Source of the DNA: Methylobacterium nodulans ORS 2060 | Lineage (GTDB): Bacteria; Pseudomonadota; Alphaproteobacteria; Rhizobiales; Beijerinckiaceae | Direction: 5' to 3' | Assembly: GCF_000022085.1 (NCBI RefSeq) | Contig: NC_011894.1 | Location: 3,251,501-3,315,500 of the forward strand | Length of the DNA: 64,000 nt | Shown here: positions 35,233 to 44,927 of the stretch, in pieces | Position numbering within the stretch: position 1 is the stretch's first letter | Layout: every line of letters begins with the position of its first letter | The notes under the pieces: generated by a model | What the model was told of the DNA's origin: nothing | What the model saw: the letters and a program-made list of their open reading frames with translations, nothing else | The model's database searches: none | Made by a program: the position numbers and the translations under genes

Positions 35233-37343
35233 GGCGCAACCGAATCCTCGCGGCCGGCGGCGCCCTGTGCGCCGCGCTGCTCGGTCTCGTTCTCGTCGCC
35301 GCGCAGCCGGCACCGGGCCCACACCTCGCCAATGCCGGCTTCGAACAGGCCGGATCGCCGCCCCCCGGCTGGACCCTGGACATTCAGGCCGCCGACAAGG
35401 GCAGCGTCCGGCAGATCAGGGTCGCGGGCGCGGAGGGCCACGCGCTCGCCCTGTCTCCGAACGCCCGCAATCGTGGCGGCGACAAGCCGCTCGGGCTTGG
35501 CCAAGTCATCTCGGCAACGGAATTCGGCGGCCGGCCGATCACCCTGCGGGCCCGCCTCGGCGCCGAGGGCGGCGCGGCCGCGGTCCTCGGCGTCGCGTTC
35601 CTCGACCAGAGCGGTGCCGCCATCGGCGCACCCCTCATTCTGCGCGCCGCCGCCCCGCCGCCGCTGGCCGTGCAATCTCTGCGCTCCGGCGAGCCCGTAC
35701 CGGCGACGGCCCAGCAGGCGATCGTGTTCCTTGTCGCCGAGGGCCAGACCGGGACCGCCTACTTCGATGAGATCGTGCTCGTGCCCGAGGTGACCGCGGC
35801 GCCGTCGGACACCCGCAGCCAACCCTTCGCCGCCCGGGTCTCGCTCGTTCCGGGCGAGGATCTCGGTCCCGTGCGCCGAGATCTGTTCGGAACCAACGTC
35901 GAGTGGATCCGCAATGCGCAGGGGCTGTGGAACACCGCGACCGGATCGCTCGACGCGGACATGCTGGCGCTCGCCAAGGCGGCGGGCGTCAGCGTTCTGC
36001 GCTTTCCGGGGGGAGGCTGGTCGGACAGCTATGACTGGCGCAACGGTGTCGGCCCCCAGGCGACCCGGCCGCGGGCCCGGCACGCCCCGGGTGAGCCGGA
36101 GGAATCGCCGAACGTTGTCGGCACCGACGAGATCATCGAGGCCGCACGGCGGATCGGTGCGGACCTGCTGATCACCTTGAACCTCGGCAGCGGCACGCCC
36201 GAGCTCGCGGCCGAGTGGGCGCGCTACATCCGTGCGCGCGTGAGCGCCGATTCCCGGCCGCACATCACCTGGGAGCTCGGCAACGAGCTCTACATGGAGG
36301 AGGACATCTCACGCGCACAGACCGACCCGCAGACCTACGTGAAGCGCGCGCGCGCGACCATTGCGGCCGTGCGTGCGGTCGATCCTGCGGCGCGCTTCTA
36401 TGCCATCGGCCTGGAGAACTTCGGGCGCTATCGCTTCAACGCCCATCCGGGCTGGAACGACACGGTCCTGACCTCGCTCGCCGGGGAGATCGACGGGCTC
36501 GCGATCCACAACGGCTACGCGCCCCTGCTGCCGGGCCCGGGGGGAGGCAACGCCGCGTCCGTCTACAGGGCCATGCTGGCAGCGCCGGCCAACATGGCCG
36601 CGAACCTCGTCACGACGATGCGTCAGCTGCAGGCCGCACAGACCGGGCGCCGGCTCACGCTGGCCGTCACGGAATGGGGACCGCTCTTCGCCGTCGACCC
36701 GGCCAATCGGTATTTCGACCACGTCAAGACCCTGGGATCCGGCCTCTATGCGGCGCGGGTCCTCAACGTCCTGCTGCGGACGCCCGGCGTCACGGAGGCC
36801 GAGTTCTTCAAGCTCAGCGACCTGCTGAATGCGGGCTGGATCGGCCGCAAGGTCGGCGGCGGCTATGCGGCAACCCCCGCCCTTGAGGTGCTGCGCCTCT
36901 ATGCGACCAACCTGGCGGGACGCCTGATCGGCACGCGCGTGGATGGCCCGACCTTTTCCGGCGGCCCGATCGGCTTCGTCGACCGGGTCGAGGCCGCCCC
37001 GACGGTCGACGCGGTGGCGTCACTCACGGAGGCGGGCGATCTCGCGGTCCTTCTCTCGAATGCGAGCCTCGACGCGCCCGCCGAGATCGACCTCGCGCTC
37101 GACCAGCCCCGCGCGGGATCGGTGGAGATCCTGACCGGTCCCTCCCCCGACGCGAGCCGCGGCACCGGCATGATCTCGGTTCCGGGGCTATCCTTCGCCC
37201 CGACTGCGAGTTTCGGCGCCCCCCGCCCTCATGGCCGGGACGAAATCACCCTCGCGACCCAACCCGTCGCACCAGGCGCACGCCTGCACCTCGTCCTGCC
37301 GCCCGTATCGGTCGCGGCGCTTCGCCTGGTGCCGGCCCGATGA
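35229..37343 (+). CDS. Secreted GH51-like glycoside hydrolase in the EPS operon
   Basis: A 704-residue protein with a signal peptide (residues 1-25), then a carbohydrate-binding-like beta domain (about 30-185). Next is a (beta/alpha)8 domain in which WELGNELY (acid/base E353) and VTEWGPL (nucleophile E482) have the order and spacing seen in alpha-L-arabinofuranosidase-type clan A enzymes. A beta-sandwich with DLAVLLSNASLDAPAE closes the protein. The hydrolase lies between the flippase and the polymerase, overlapping each by four bases. A role in trimming or turnover of the secreted polymer is likely; the substrate is unknown. Confidence 0.75.
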   Translation: MRRNRILAAGGALCAALLGLVLVAAQPAPGPHLANAGFEQAGSPPPGWTLDIQAADKGSVRQIRVAGAEGHALALSPNARNRGGDKPLGLGQVISATEFGGRPITLRARLGAEGGAAAVLGVAFLDQSGAAIGAPLILRAAAPPPLAVQSLRSGEPVPATAQQAIVFLVAEGQTGTAYFDEIVLVPEVTAAPSDTRSQPFAARVSLVPGEDLGPVRRDLFGTNVEWIRNAQGLWNTATGSLDADMLALAKAAGVSVLRFPGGGWSDSYDWRNGVGPQATRPRARHAPGEPEESPNVVGTDEIIEAARRIGADLLITLNLGSGTPELAAEWARYIRARVSADSRPHITWELGNELYMEEDISRAQTDPQTYVKRARATIAAVRAVDPAARFYAIGLENFGRYRFNAHPGWNDTVLTSLAGEIDGLAIHNGYAPLLPGPGGGNAASVYRAMLAAPANMAANLVTTMRQLQAAQTGRRLTLAVTEWGPLFAVDPANRYFDHVKTLGSGLYAARVLNVLLRTPGVTEAEFFKLSDLLNAGWIGRKVGGGYAATPALEVLRLYATNLAGRLIGTRVDGPTFSGGPIGFVDRVEAAPTVDAVASLTEAGDLAVLLSNASLDAPAEIDLALDQPRAGSVEILTGPSPDASRGTGMISVPGLSFAPTASFGAPRPHGRDEITLATQPVAPGARLHLVLPPVSVAALRLVPAR

Positions 37344-38836
37344 TGCTCCGTCTCTCGCCGGTCGGGGCCGAGGGAGGCCGTCTGGTTCCGCTCCTGGGGA
37401 TCGGGCTTCTCGGAATCGCGACCGTACCGCTCGCCACCGCATTCGAACCCGTGAGCCCGCGTCTCCTGCTCGCCGGCATTGCCGGCCTCGCCGGGGTCAC
37501 AGCGGTCGTGCTTGCCGGGCGGCTGAAGCCGGTGCTGCTCGCCCTGTTCGTGGTAGCCCTGACCTACAACCGACAGTACTATAGTTTCGATTGGCTGCAC
37601 GGAGATCTTGGCGGTCGCGGCCTCTACTGGTGCCCGGCAGATGTCTGCCTGGTGGGATTGTTGCTGCTGTGGCCCGTCGAGCGGGCGCTGCGCCTGCCAG
37701 CACCCCGCCCGCCCCGGGCAGGCCCGGTGGTCTGGCTGCTGCCGCTCATGGCGGTCGGGCTGCTCTCGGCTGCCTGCAGCGCAGAGCCGGTTGGGAGCAC
37801 CGTCGAGATCGTCCGCTATCTCAAGCTGGCCCTTCTCTTGCTCTACCTGCGGTACAACCTTGACGCACGCGGCTTCCGCGTCATCGTCGCGGCGCTCGCG
37901 GGCGTCATTCTCCTGCAAACGCCGATCTCGATCCTCCAGGCGGCCTTCGCCTCGGGCCAGAACGGCCTCTCACAGATCTTCCAGACCAGTGAGCCGAGCG
38001 AGCTCGCCCGCCGTGCGGCCGGAACCCTCGGGCACCCGAACTATCTCGCCCCCTACCTGCTCCTGATCACGCCGCCCTTCATCGCCGTCGCGCTCGGCCT
38101 GCGCGGCTCCTGGATCGGCACCGCCGCCGCCCTGGTGGCCGCGTCCGGCAGTCTCACGATCGCCCTGACCCAGTCGCGCGGCCCGATCGCGCTCCTGCTC
38201 GTCACGATCCTGGTTCTGATCGCTCTGATGACGCTGCGCCGTGCGCTCCCGGCCCTGCGGGCGGTCGGCCTGATCGTGGCGGGTGCGGTGCTCCTCGTCG
38301 CTGTGGTGGCCCCGCTCGCGCCTGCGATCGAGAAGCGGCTCTCGGGCGATTTCGGCGCCTCGGTCGACTTCCGGGCTGCGTACAACGATGCCGCGGTGCG
38401 GATGTGGGAGGCCAGCCCCATGCTCGGCGTCGGGCCGAACAACTTCGGTTTAGAGATCCGGCACTACTCTCCAGATCTCTACGTGGTCATGGCCCTCGAC
38501 GCGCTCTCGACCGATGAGGCCCGCAGCAAGGTCCATCTCCGCAGCACCGCGCCCGTCCACAATGTCTATCTGTTCGTCCTGTCCGAGCTCGGCATCCTGG
38601 GTCTGATCTGCTTCCTGCTGTTCCTGCTGCGCGGTCTCGTGCTGGCTTGGAGGGCGTCGGCGGCTCCGCCCTCGGTGGCGAGTCTGTTCGCACTCGGTCT
38701 CTTCTGCGGCCTTCTCGCCGAATATGCGCAGCAGCTGATCGACTACTCGCTGCTCTGGGACCCCTTGCTGTTCACCATCACCCTGCTGATGGGCCTCATG
38801 CACGCGATCAATGCCGCTCAGGAGAGTTCGCCGTGA
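37340..38836 (+). CDS. O-antigen ligase/polymerase family protein
   Basis: A 498-residue membrane protein with about 12 segments. The family domain has TLGHPNYLAPYLLLITPPFIA and ALTQSRGPIALLLVTI, and then a large periplasmic loop with AVRMWEASPMLGVGPNNFG and HNVYLFVLSELGILGL, the Wzy_C-type signature. In a Wzx/Wzy-type EPS operon it is most likely the polymerase, although ligases share the fold. The ATG at 37340 overlaps the hydrolase stop, and AGGAG near its end serves the next gene. Confidence 0.86.
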   Translation: MMLRLSPVGAEGGRLVPLLGIGLLGIATVPLATAFEPVSPRLLLAGIAGLAGVTAVVLAGRLKPVLLALFVVALTYNRQYYSFDWLHGDLGGRGLYWCPADVCLVGLLLLWPVERALRLPAPRPPRAGPVVWLLPLMAVGLLSAACSAEPVGSTVEIVRYLKLALLLLYLRYNLDARGFRVIVAALAGVILLQTPISILQAAFASGQNGLSQIFQTSEPSELARRAAGTLGHPNYLAPYLLLITPPFIAVALGLRGSWIGTAAALVAASGSLTIALTQSRGPIALLLVTILVLIALMTLRRALPALRAVGLIVAGAVLLVAVVAPLAPAIEKRLSGDFGASVDFRAAYNDAAVRMWEASPMLGVGPNNFGLEIRHYSPDLYVVMALDALSTDEARSKVHLRSTAPVHNVYLFVLSELGILGLICFLLFLLRGLVLAWRASAAPPSVASLFALGLFCGLLAEYAQQLIDYSLLWDPLLFTITLLMGLMHAINAAQESSP

Positions 38837-39873
38837 TGGCACTGGATGTCACCGTCGTCGTTCCGACCTTCAATCGCAGCCGGGATCTCCCCGCAACGCT
38901 CGAAGCCCTCGCGGCACAGACGCGGCGTCCCCGCGCCGTGATGGTCGTCGACAACAGTTCCACGGATGACACACGCGCGGTGGTCGACAGCTGGGTTCCC
39001 GTCCTCGGGGCCGTGGGCATTGCCCTGCGCTACCGCTGCAAGGCGCCCGAGGGGCCAGCCGCGGCGCGCAACCTGGGCTGGCGCGAGGCAGACACCGCCG
39101 CGGTCGCGTTCGTGGACAGCGATGTATCGCTCGACCCGGGCTGGCTCGCAGCCTGCGGCGCGGTCCTGGACACCGATCCGAGGGTCGGTGCCGTGGGCGG
39201 CAGGGTCGTTTACGCTCACCGGCCAGATCTGCTGAACGGTTATGGGGGCGCCCTCGGGCCCCTCGGGCTCGCCTGGGACGCACTCGAGGGGGAGCCCGTG
39301 ATCGCGGCGAGGCGCGCCCGCGACGTGCTCTGGACGAACTGCTCGGCGCTGCTCGTCCGGCGGCAGGCCCTCGCGCAGATCGACGGGTTCGACGAGGCCT
39401 TCTTCTATGGCTACGAGGATTCCGATCTCGGGTGGCGGCTCACCCTCAGCGGGTGGCGCGTCCGCGTCGTGCCCGAGGCCACCGTGTACCACCGTGTCGG
39501 TCACGCCATCGGGCGTGCCGCTGAGACCATCATCTTCCATGCCGCCAAGAACCGGCTTCGTTCCGTCCTCGTGAACTGGGGGCCGGCCGGCCTGCTGCGC
39601 TATGGGCCCTCGGCCTTGGCCTACAGCCTCGCGGACGCCGCCTTGCGTGCACCCCGCGGGCCGAAGCTGCGGGCGCTTCTCTGGAACCTGCGCAATCTGC
39701 CCGACACCCTCGCGCGGCGCCGGATGGTTCAGGCACGCCGCCGCGTCGATGACCGCAGGATCCGCGCTCTGATGGACCGCCGCGCGTTTCCGGAGCGCCG
39801 CCTGGGGGGCCTGCGCCGCCGACCGGCGGATCTCGCTTCGCCGCCGGTCCTCGGCGCGGACGACCGCGTCTGA
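38836..39873 (+). CDS. Glycosyltransferase family 2
   Basis: A 345-residue enzyme with DVTVVVPTFNRSRDLPATLEA, the DxD-like AFVDSDVSLDPGW near residue 95 and the C-terminal YGYEDSDLGWRLTLSGW loop near residue 195. No membrane segment is obvious. The ATG at 38836 follows AGGAGAG and sits one base from the polymerase stop; the GTG three bases earlier is an equal alternative. The last 60 residues are rich in arginine. Last gene of the operon that began at 29956. Confidence 0.87.
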   Translation: MALDVTVVVPTFNRSRDLPATLEALAAQTRRPRAVMVVDNSSTDDTRAVVDSWVPVLGAVGIALRYRCKAPEGPAAARNLGWREADTAAVAFVDSDVSLDPGWLAACGAVLDTDPRVGAVGGRVVYAHRPDLLNGYGGALGPLGLAWDALEGEPVIAARRARDVLWTNCSALLVRRQALAQIDGFDEAFFYGYEDSDLGWRLTLSGWRVRVVPEATVYHRVGHAIGRAAETIIFHAAKNRLRSVLVNWGPAGLLRYGPSALAYSLADAALRAPRGPKLRALLWNLRNLPDTLARRRMVQARRRVDDRRIRALMDRRAFPERRLGGLRRRPADLASPPVLGADDRV

Positions 39874-40377
39874 CGTGATCGCGCACGAGGACAGGTACGT
39901 CACGCGGAGGCAGCGAGCGATGTCCGCCTGCCACCGGCCTCAGGATCAGGGCGAGCACTGTCTCTCGGAGTGGAGTGCCGCACCGCGTCCCGACCGGGTG
40001 CGCCGAGGCTCGGGCCGTGACCGCGCGATCCTGCGGGAGCACCGGCGGGTCCCCGGCGCGTCAACCGTCGGGGGAGATGCCCCCCGCGGGTACGACGATG
40101 CGCAAAGACCCCGACATGCCGGGCACCAGCCGCTCCTGGCGTGTTCCGGATCGTCGCATCCTGGCGGCCCCATCCCGCGAGCGTGTCGCGAGGGCCCGGT
40201 TTTTTCGTTCGCGCGCTGCCTGTATCTGCTGTGTGAATGATCTTTTTTTGTACAGATGATCAGGAAGCTGATGCTACTTTCTTGAGGCATCACTGATCCT
40301 GCCGCAACAGCCGGCTCCCCAGAGGGAGATCTGCCGTGTGTCACGATCCTTTCGCATGAACCTGCGGTGCTGTTTGG
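39874..40377. other. Intergenic region between EPS transcription units
   Basis: About 500 bases without a recognisable gene. It contains the terminator candidate at 40167-40206, and the last 170 bases are less GC-rich and should hold the promoter of the next glycosyltransferase gene. Confidence 0.5.
40167..40206 (+). terminator. Candidate rho-independent terminator
   Basis: CCCGCGA and TCGCGAGGG pair with one bulge around GCGTG, flanked by GGCCC and GGGCCC, and are followed by GGTTTTTT. It lies about 300 bases after the 29956-39873 operon, before the next transcription unit. Confidence 0.5.
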
Positions 40378-41346
40378 ATGAGTCTCGCTGAATTCCCATT
40401 CGTCAGTGTGGTCGTTCCGACGCGTGGGCGCCGCGACATGCTCGTGCGTCTGATCGACTCCTTGCTTCGCCAGGACTATCCTGTCGATCGATACGAAATC
40501 ATCGTCGTTCACAATTTTACCAATGACGGCACAGAGGCCGCGCTCCGCGCCCTGGTTGATCAGGGCGGCCTTCCGGCGCTGAGCTACCACCGCAAGGCTT
40601 TCCCGTCGCCCACGCCATCGCGTCAGTTCGGTGCCGAGACCGGGCGGGGCGAGATCATCGCCTTCATCGATGACGATTGCGAGGCGACGCACGGATGGCT
40701 TCGGGCTGGTGTCTCTGCCATGACGGCGGGAATCGGCATCGTCCAGGGACGCACGCTCCCCCAGCCCGACCAGGCGCGCCACTTGTTCGAGAAGACCGTG
40801 ACGGTGACGGCGCCGACACCGTATTTCGAAACCTGCAATATCTTCTATCGCCGCGAAGCATTCTTCGGCGTTGGCGGATTTTCCCTGGAATTCCTTGACC
40901 GTTTCTGGGGCGAAGACACGGACCTTGGCTGGAAGGTCGTGCAGTCCGGCTGGGCGCGCGCCTTCGCGTCCGACGCACTCGTGTACCACGAGGTCTTCCG
41001 CCAGAATCTGCTCGCATGGCATCGAGAGGCGCTGAACCTGCGGGTCTGGCCCTTCCTCGTGCGGCTTCGGCCGGCGATCCGGCAGGAGCTTTATTGTGGT
41101 TATTTCGTCAGTCGACAATCTGCGACCTTCGCGCTGGCCGTCGTGGGGATCGCCGGGGCCGCGCTGGTGCATCCGATGCTGTTGCTGGCCGCGCTGCCCT
41201 ATCCCTGGGTCCGGACAATCGAGAGCGGACGCTACCGAAATCCGTTCGCGATCGCCGCGCGGATCGTGGTCGGACTACCCCGCGCGGCCCTGATCTTCGG
41301 GGCCCTTGCGTACAGCTCGATCCGTCACCGTTGCCTGGTGCTGTGA
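40378..41346 (+). CDS. Glycosyltransferase family 2
   Basis: A 322-residue enzyme: VSVVVPTRGRRDMLVRLIDS, then IIAFIDDDCEATHGW near residue 100 and FWGEDTDLGWKVVQSGW near residue 185. Two hydrophobic stretches lie at about residues 245-300. Overall layout and the ending AYSSIRHRCLVL resemble the protein at 23470 (YGSIRYRALVL), so these are probably paralogues placed at either side of the main operon. No strong ribosome binding site precedes the ATG at 40378. First gene of a four-gene unit ending at 44927. Confidence 0.87.
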   Translation: MSLAEFPFVSVVVPTRGRRDMLVRLIDSLLRQDYPVDRYEIIVVHNFTNDGTEAALRALVDQGGLPALSYHRKAFPSPTPSRQFGAETGRGEIIAFIDDDCEATHGWLRAGVSAMTAGIGIVQGRTLPQPDQARHLFEKTVTVTAPTPYFETCNIFYRREAFFGVGGFSLEFLDRFWGEDTDLGWKVVQSGWARAFASDALVYHEVFRQNLLAWHREALNLRVWPFLVRLRPAIRQELYCGYFVSRQSATFALAVVGIAGAALVHPMLLLAALPYPWVRTIESGRYRNPFAIAARIVVGLPRAALIFGALAYSSIRHRCLVL

Positions 41347-41350
41347 GACG

Positions 41351-42409
41351 ATGCGCATCCTCTTCGCCCATGAGCGCTATCTCCCCGATTCCGGCGGTGG
41401 CGGTGAGATCCTGGTCCATCGGCGCGCACTCCATCTGCGCGCGCGCGGCGTCGAGGTCCAGGTGATCTGCGCGGGCGATCCGGCGCTCGGCGACCACGAG
41501 GGCGTGCCGACGCGGCGCCTGCCGCTGCGCCGCCGGGCCCTGCCGCTCGGTCTTCCGGCTTTGATCGCCGCCGCGCGCACCGCCGACCTCGTTCATGCCT
41601 TCACCTACCACGCGATGCTGCCGGCCTTCGTGGCGGCGCGGCTGACCGGTCGGCCGCTCGTCTGCGAGTACATGGCGTTGTTTGGCCATGCGTGGTCGGT
41701 CATGCGCTCCGGCCCGGTCGCTCTCGGCTGTCGTGCGGTCGAGCGCCTGCTCCTGGCGCTGCCGGCGCAGGGCCGCATCTTCCTCAGCGCGGAATCCCTG
41801 ACCCTCGCGAAAGTGACGCCGAGCGATCGCATCGTCCTCGCCCCGCCCGGCGTCGATTCCGCCTTCTTCGAGGAGGCGACGTCAGCCCAGAAAGAGGACC
41901 TCGTTCTGTTCGCCGGCAAGTTCGAGGCCCGCAAAGGGATCGCCGAACTGCTCGCGGTCGCGCGGGCCTGTCCCCAGATCCGCTTCGTCGCCGTCGGCTG
42001 GGGCGAGGGCGTCGCGGCGCTGCGGGCGGCGGCACCGGAGAATCTCACCGTGCAGGAGAGCCGCGGCGATCTCTATCGGCGCCTGCTCGGCCGGGCCCGG
42101 ATCTTCTTCTTTCCCTCTTATGCGGAGACCTTCGGGATTGTCGTCGCCGAAGCGATGGCGAGCGGCTGCGCCGTCATCGGGACCACCGGGCAGGGCGCGG
42201 AAGGCGTTCGGGTCCAGGCGGGGGACGTGGCCGGCATGGTCGCGGCCGTGCAGCGTCTCTGGGGCGACCGCGATCTGTGTCTCGCCCTCGGCGCCCGCAA
42301 CCGCGAGCGTGCCCGCGACTACGATTGGGATCGCAGCGGCGACGCGGTCCTCGGCCTTTACCGGACTCTTCTTGCACACAAGCAGTCGCCCCTGGATGCA
42401 CGGCCATGA
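41351..42409 (+). CDS. Glycosyltransferase family 4
   Basis: A 352-residue GT-B enzyme starting MRILFAHERYLPDSGGGGEI, the glycine-rich donor/acceptor loop typical of GT4. Its C-terminal domain has LVLFAGKFEARKGIAELLAV and FPSYAETFGIVVAEAMASGC, which carries the E-x7-E motif. The start is the ATG at 41351, four bases after the previous stop; an ATG at 41306 lies inside the preceding gene and adds nothing conserved. ATGA overlap with the next glycosyltransferase. Confidence 0.88.
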   Translation: MRILFAHERYLPDSGGGGEILVHRRALHLRARGVEVQVICAGDPALGDHEGVPTRRLPLRRRALPLGLPALIAAARTADLVHAFTYHAMLPAFVAARLTGRPLVCEYMALFGHAWSVMRSGPVALGCRAVERLLLALPAQGRIFLSAESLTLAKVTPSDRIVLAPPGVDSAFFEEATSAQKEDLVLFAGKFEARKGIAELLAVARACPQIRFVAVGWGEGVAALRAAAPENLTVQESRGDLYRRLLGRARIFFFPSYAETFGIVVAEAMASGCAVIGTTGQGAEGVRVQAGDVAGMVAAVQRLWGDRDLCLALGARNRERARDYDWDRSGDAVLGLYRTLLAHKQSPLDARP

Positions 42410-43575
42410 GAGTTGCAGTCTACTATCCCTGGGTCTACCTGCGCAGCGGGATCGAGCGGGCGCTCATCGAGATCAAGCGCCGGAGCCGCCATGATATCCG
42501 CATCTACACCAACCACTTCGATCCGGGGGGAACCTACCCGGAACTCGCGGGGATGAACGTCACGGAGCTGTCTCGGGTCTCGGTCGAGCGCACTTACTCC
42601 GCCGTTACGGCCGCGGCCATGTCCATCCTCCGCACCCGCCTCGATTCGGCGGAGCACGATGCTGTTCTCGTCTGCTGCGACGGTCTCGGCCCGCTCCTGA
42701 CCTTCGCAAACCGCCGCAAGCCCGTGGTCAATCTCTGCTTCACGCCGCTGCGCGCGACCTATGATGACGCCTACCGCGATCGCCTGCTTGCGCACGGCGG
42801 CCCGGCCCGTCCTGTGAAACGAGCGGCGGAGACGGCATTCCGCCTCGTCGATCGCATGGCGTGGCGCAACTTCGACGCGGTTATCTGTATCGCCGAGACC
42901 GTCCGGCGACGCGTCGCAGACAATCGCCTCTTTCCGGAATCCAAGATCCACCTCGCCTATCCGGGCGTCGAGCCGGGGCACGCCGCTCCCGGGGACCTGT
43001 CAGAGCCGATGTTCCTGCTCCCCGGTCGCATCATGTGGACGAAGAACATCGAGCTCGCCATCAGCGGATTCCGCTTGTTTCTCAAACATGCGCCGCCCGC
43101 GCTGCAACGATTTCGCCTGCACATCGCCGGCATGGTCGATGCCAAAAGCCGTCCATACCTCGCACGGCTGCAGCATCTTGCTGGTGGCGAGGAGCGGATC
43201 TCATTCGAGACGATGGTCTCGGACGACCGCATGCGCGCCCTCTACGCCCAGGCCTGGGCGGTTCTCGCCCCGGCCTTCAACGAGGATTTCGGGCTCACGC
43301 CGATCGAGGCCATGGCCCATGGGCGGCCCGTGCTGGCCTGCAACCGCGGGGGCTTGCGCGAGACCGTGCTGGACGGCGTGACTGGTCTGCTGGTCGAGCC
43401 CGAGCCCGCCGCCTTCGCGGCCGGCCTGCGCCGCATCGCGCAGGACGAGGTCTTGGCCCGGCAATTGGGCGCGCAAGGACCGGCGCGCGCAGCCACCTTC
43501 ACCTGGCCGCGCTTCGTCGAAACGATCGACTCCGTCCTCGACGGCGTGCAACACGTACAACGGATATCAGCATGA
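42406..43575 (+). CDS. Glycosyltransferase family 4
   Basis: A 389-residue GT-B enzyme, MRVAVYYPWVYLRSGIERAL at the start. The C-terminal domain holds LPGRIMWTKNIELAISGF and LAPAFNEDFGLTPIEAMAHG with the nucleotide-sugar-binding E-x7-E. It overlaps the GT4 gene before it and the export gene after it by four bases each, so both are translated together. Specificity is unknown; mannosyl- or rhamnosyltransferase-like GT4 enzymes share this pattern. Confidence 0.88.
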   Translation: MRVAVYYPWVYLRSGIERALIEIKRRSRHDIRIYTNHFDPGGTYPELAGMNVTELSRVSVERTYSAVTAAAMSILRTRLDSAEHDAVLVCCDGLGPLLTFANRRKPVVNLCFTPLRATYDDAYRDRLLAHGGPARPVKRAAETAFRLVDRMAWRNFDAVICIAETVRRRVADNRLFPESKIHLAYPGVEPGHAAPGDLSEPMFLLPGRIMWTKNIELAISGFRLFLKHAPPALQRFRLHIAGMVDAKSRPYLARLQHLAGGEERISFETMVSDDRMRALYAQAWAVLAPAFNEDFGLTPIEAMAHGRPVLACNRGGLRETVLDGVTGLLVEPEPAAFAAGLRRIAQDEVLARQLGAQGPARAATFTWPRFVETIDSVLDGVQHVQRISA

Positions 43576-44927
43576 TGCGTCTTCTCGCAGGTCTCTCGCT
43601 CGCCGCTCTCCTGATCATGCCGGCCACCGCGGATCCGTTCCGGCTCGGCCCGGAGGACCGGGTCGACGTGCGGGTCTTCGCCAGGCCGGATATGTCCGTG
43701 GCGCTCAAAGTGGATGGCGATGGAAACCTGCGCCTTCCCCTGGTTGGCAGCGTCGGCGCGGCCGGCCAGACGATTGACGAGGTGGAGGCCCGCCTCGTCG
43801 CGGCCTGCCGCGAGCGGGCCGGCATCCTCGAGCCGCGCGTAACCGTTACGGTTCTGGAGACGGCTCCGATCTTCGTCGGTGGCGCTGTTCAGAATCCGGG
43901 CCGCTACGCTTGGGCGAGCGACCTGACGGCGGCCAAGGCCTATGCCCTCGCCGGCGGCGCCCCGCGCCTGTTCGAGGGTACCGGTCCGCTCCTGGTCTTC
44001 GAGGCCTACCGGGCGGTTGAGCAGGAGGAGCAGACGCAGACCCGCTTGGCCGCGGCGATTCTTCGGCGCGCACGGCTCAGCGCCGAAGCCGCTGCCGCAC
44101 CGAGCTTCGACGTCCCGGACGGCTGGGCCGAAGGCCTCAAGCCGGCGCAGGCGGAGGAGCTTCTCACGCGCGAGCAACACCTGTTCGTCAAGCGCCGCGA
44201 GGCCATAACCGGCGAAGTCAAGAACCTGAAACGACAGTCTCAGATCCTGAGCGAGCAGGAGATCGCTCTCAAAGCGAGTCTCGGCAAGAAGAGCCAGCAG
44301 CTCGCCCTCCTTCAGCAGGAGCTGACGGCCATCGGCGGCGACTCCGAGAATGCCCGCCTCGTTCCGGTCACGCGGCTGCTCGCGCTCAAGCGTTCGATCG
44401 TCGAGGTCGAGAACGATCAGCGGGAGATTGAGCGCCGCATCTCGGAAACGAGGCTCCAAGGCGCGATCACCGAGCAGACCTCGGCGAACCTCCAGAACTC
44501 CCGCGTCATTGAGGCCTCCGGCCAGCTTGCCGAGGTCGAGCGTGAACTCGTCAGCCTGCGTGAAAGCCTCCTCCCGGTCCGCCGCCGCGCGGAGGTGGGG
44601 CGCACGGCTGTCGGCGCCTCGGACTCGCGCAGCGCGCGCGCGCGAGTCCCGGTCTTCACGATCCGTCGCGAGCTGGGCGGGACGGTGCAGGTCCTGCATG
44701 CGGAGGCGGATACGCGACTGATGCCCCGTGATCTCGTGCAGGTCGTTGTCGAGCCGGCGCCGAGCGGGGATCTCGGTCGTGTTGCCGAGATGTACTCCGG
44801 CAACCCGGAAGCCGCGCCCCTACGCGCATCCGCCGTGCCGGCCCCGAAATCACCGTCGCCCTTGGGCGTGAGCGCGACCGGCAAGGGCAGCTCATCAGCA
44901 GCCCTCCAGCCAGCAGGGTTAAAATAA
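43572..44927 (+). CDS. Polysaccharide export protein (Wza/ExoF-type)
   Basis: A 451-residue envelope protein. A signal peptide (residues 1-20, ending PATA) is followed by the export domain FRLGPEDRVDVRVFARPDMS and LRLPLVGSVGAAGQTIDEVE, then an SLBB-like segment APIFVGGAVQNPGRYAWAS. Residues about 180-350 form a long coiled coil, as in the ExoF branch of rhizobial EPS export proteins. The leader has no lipobox cysteine, unlike Wza. The C-terminal 60 residues are rich in proline, serine and alanine. It ends the 40378-44927 unit. Confidence 0.86.
   Translation: MMRLLAGLSLAALLIMPATADPFRLGPEDRVDVRVFARPDMSVALKVDGDGNLRLPLVGSVGAAGQTIDEVEARLVAACRERAGILEPRVTVTVLETAPIFVGGAVQNPGRYAWASDLTAAKAYALAGGAPRLFEGTGPLLVFEAYRAVEQEEQTQTRLAAAILRRARLSAEAAAAPSFDVPDGWAEGLKPAQAEELLTREQHLFVKRREAITGEVKNLKRQSQILSEQEIALKASLGKKSQQLALLQQELTAIGGDSENARLVPVTRLLALKRSIVEVENDQREIERRISETRLQGAITEQTSANLQNSRVIEASGQLAEVERELVSLRESLLPVRRRAEVGRTAVGASDSRSARARVPVFTIRRELGGTVQVLHAEADTRLMPRDLVQVVVEPAPSGDLGRVAEMYSGNPEAAPLRASAVPAPKSPSPLGVSATGKGSSSAALQPAGLK

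Noticed and set aside
33409..35322. Long open frame (637 codons) on the minus strand
   Set aside because: It lies antisense to the Wzc-like and flippase genes. Its composition (Arg, Gly, Glu, Ala) is what the opposite strand of GC-rich codons gives, and it has no recognisable motif.
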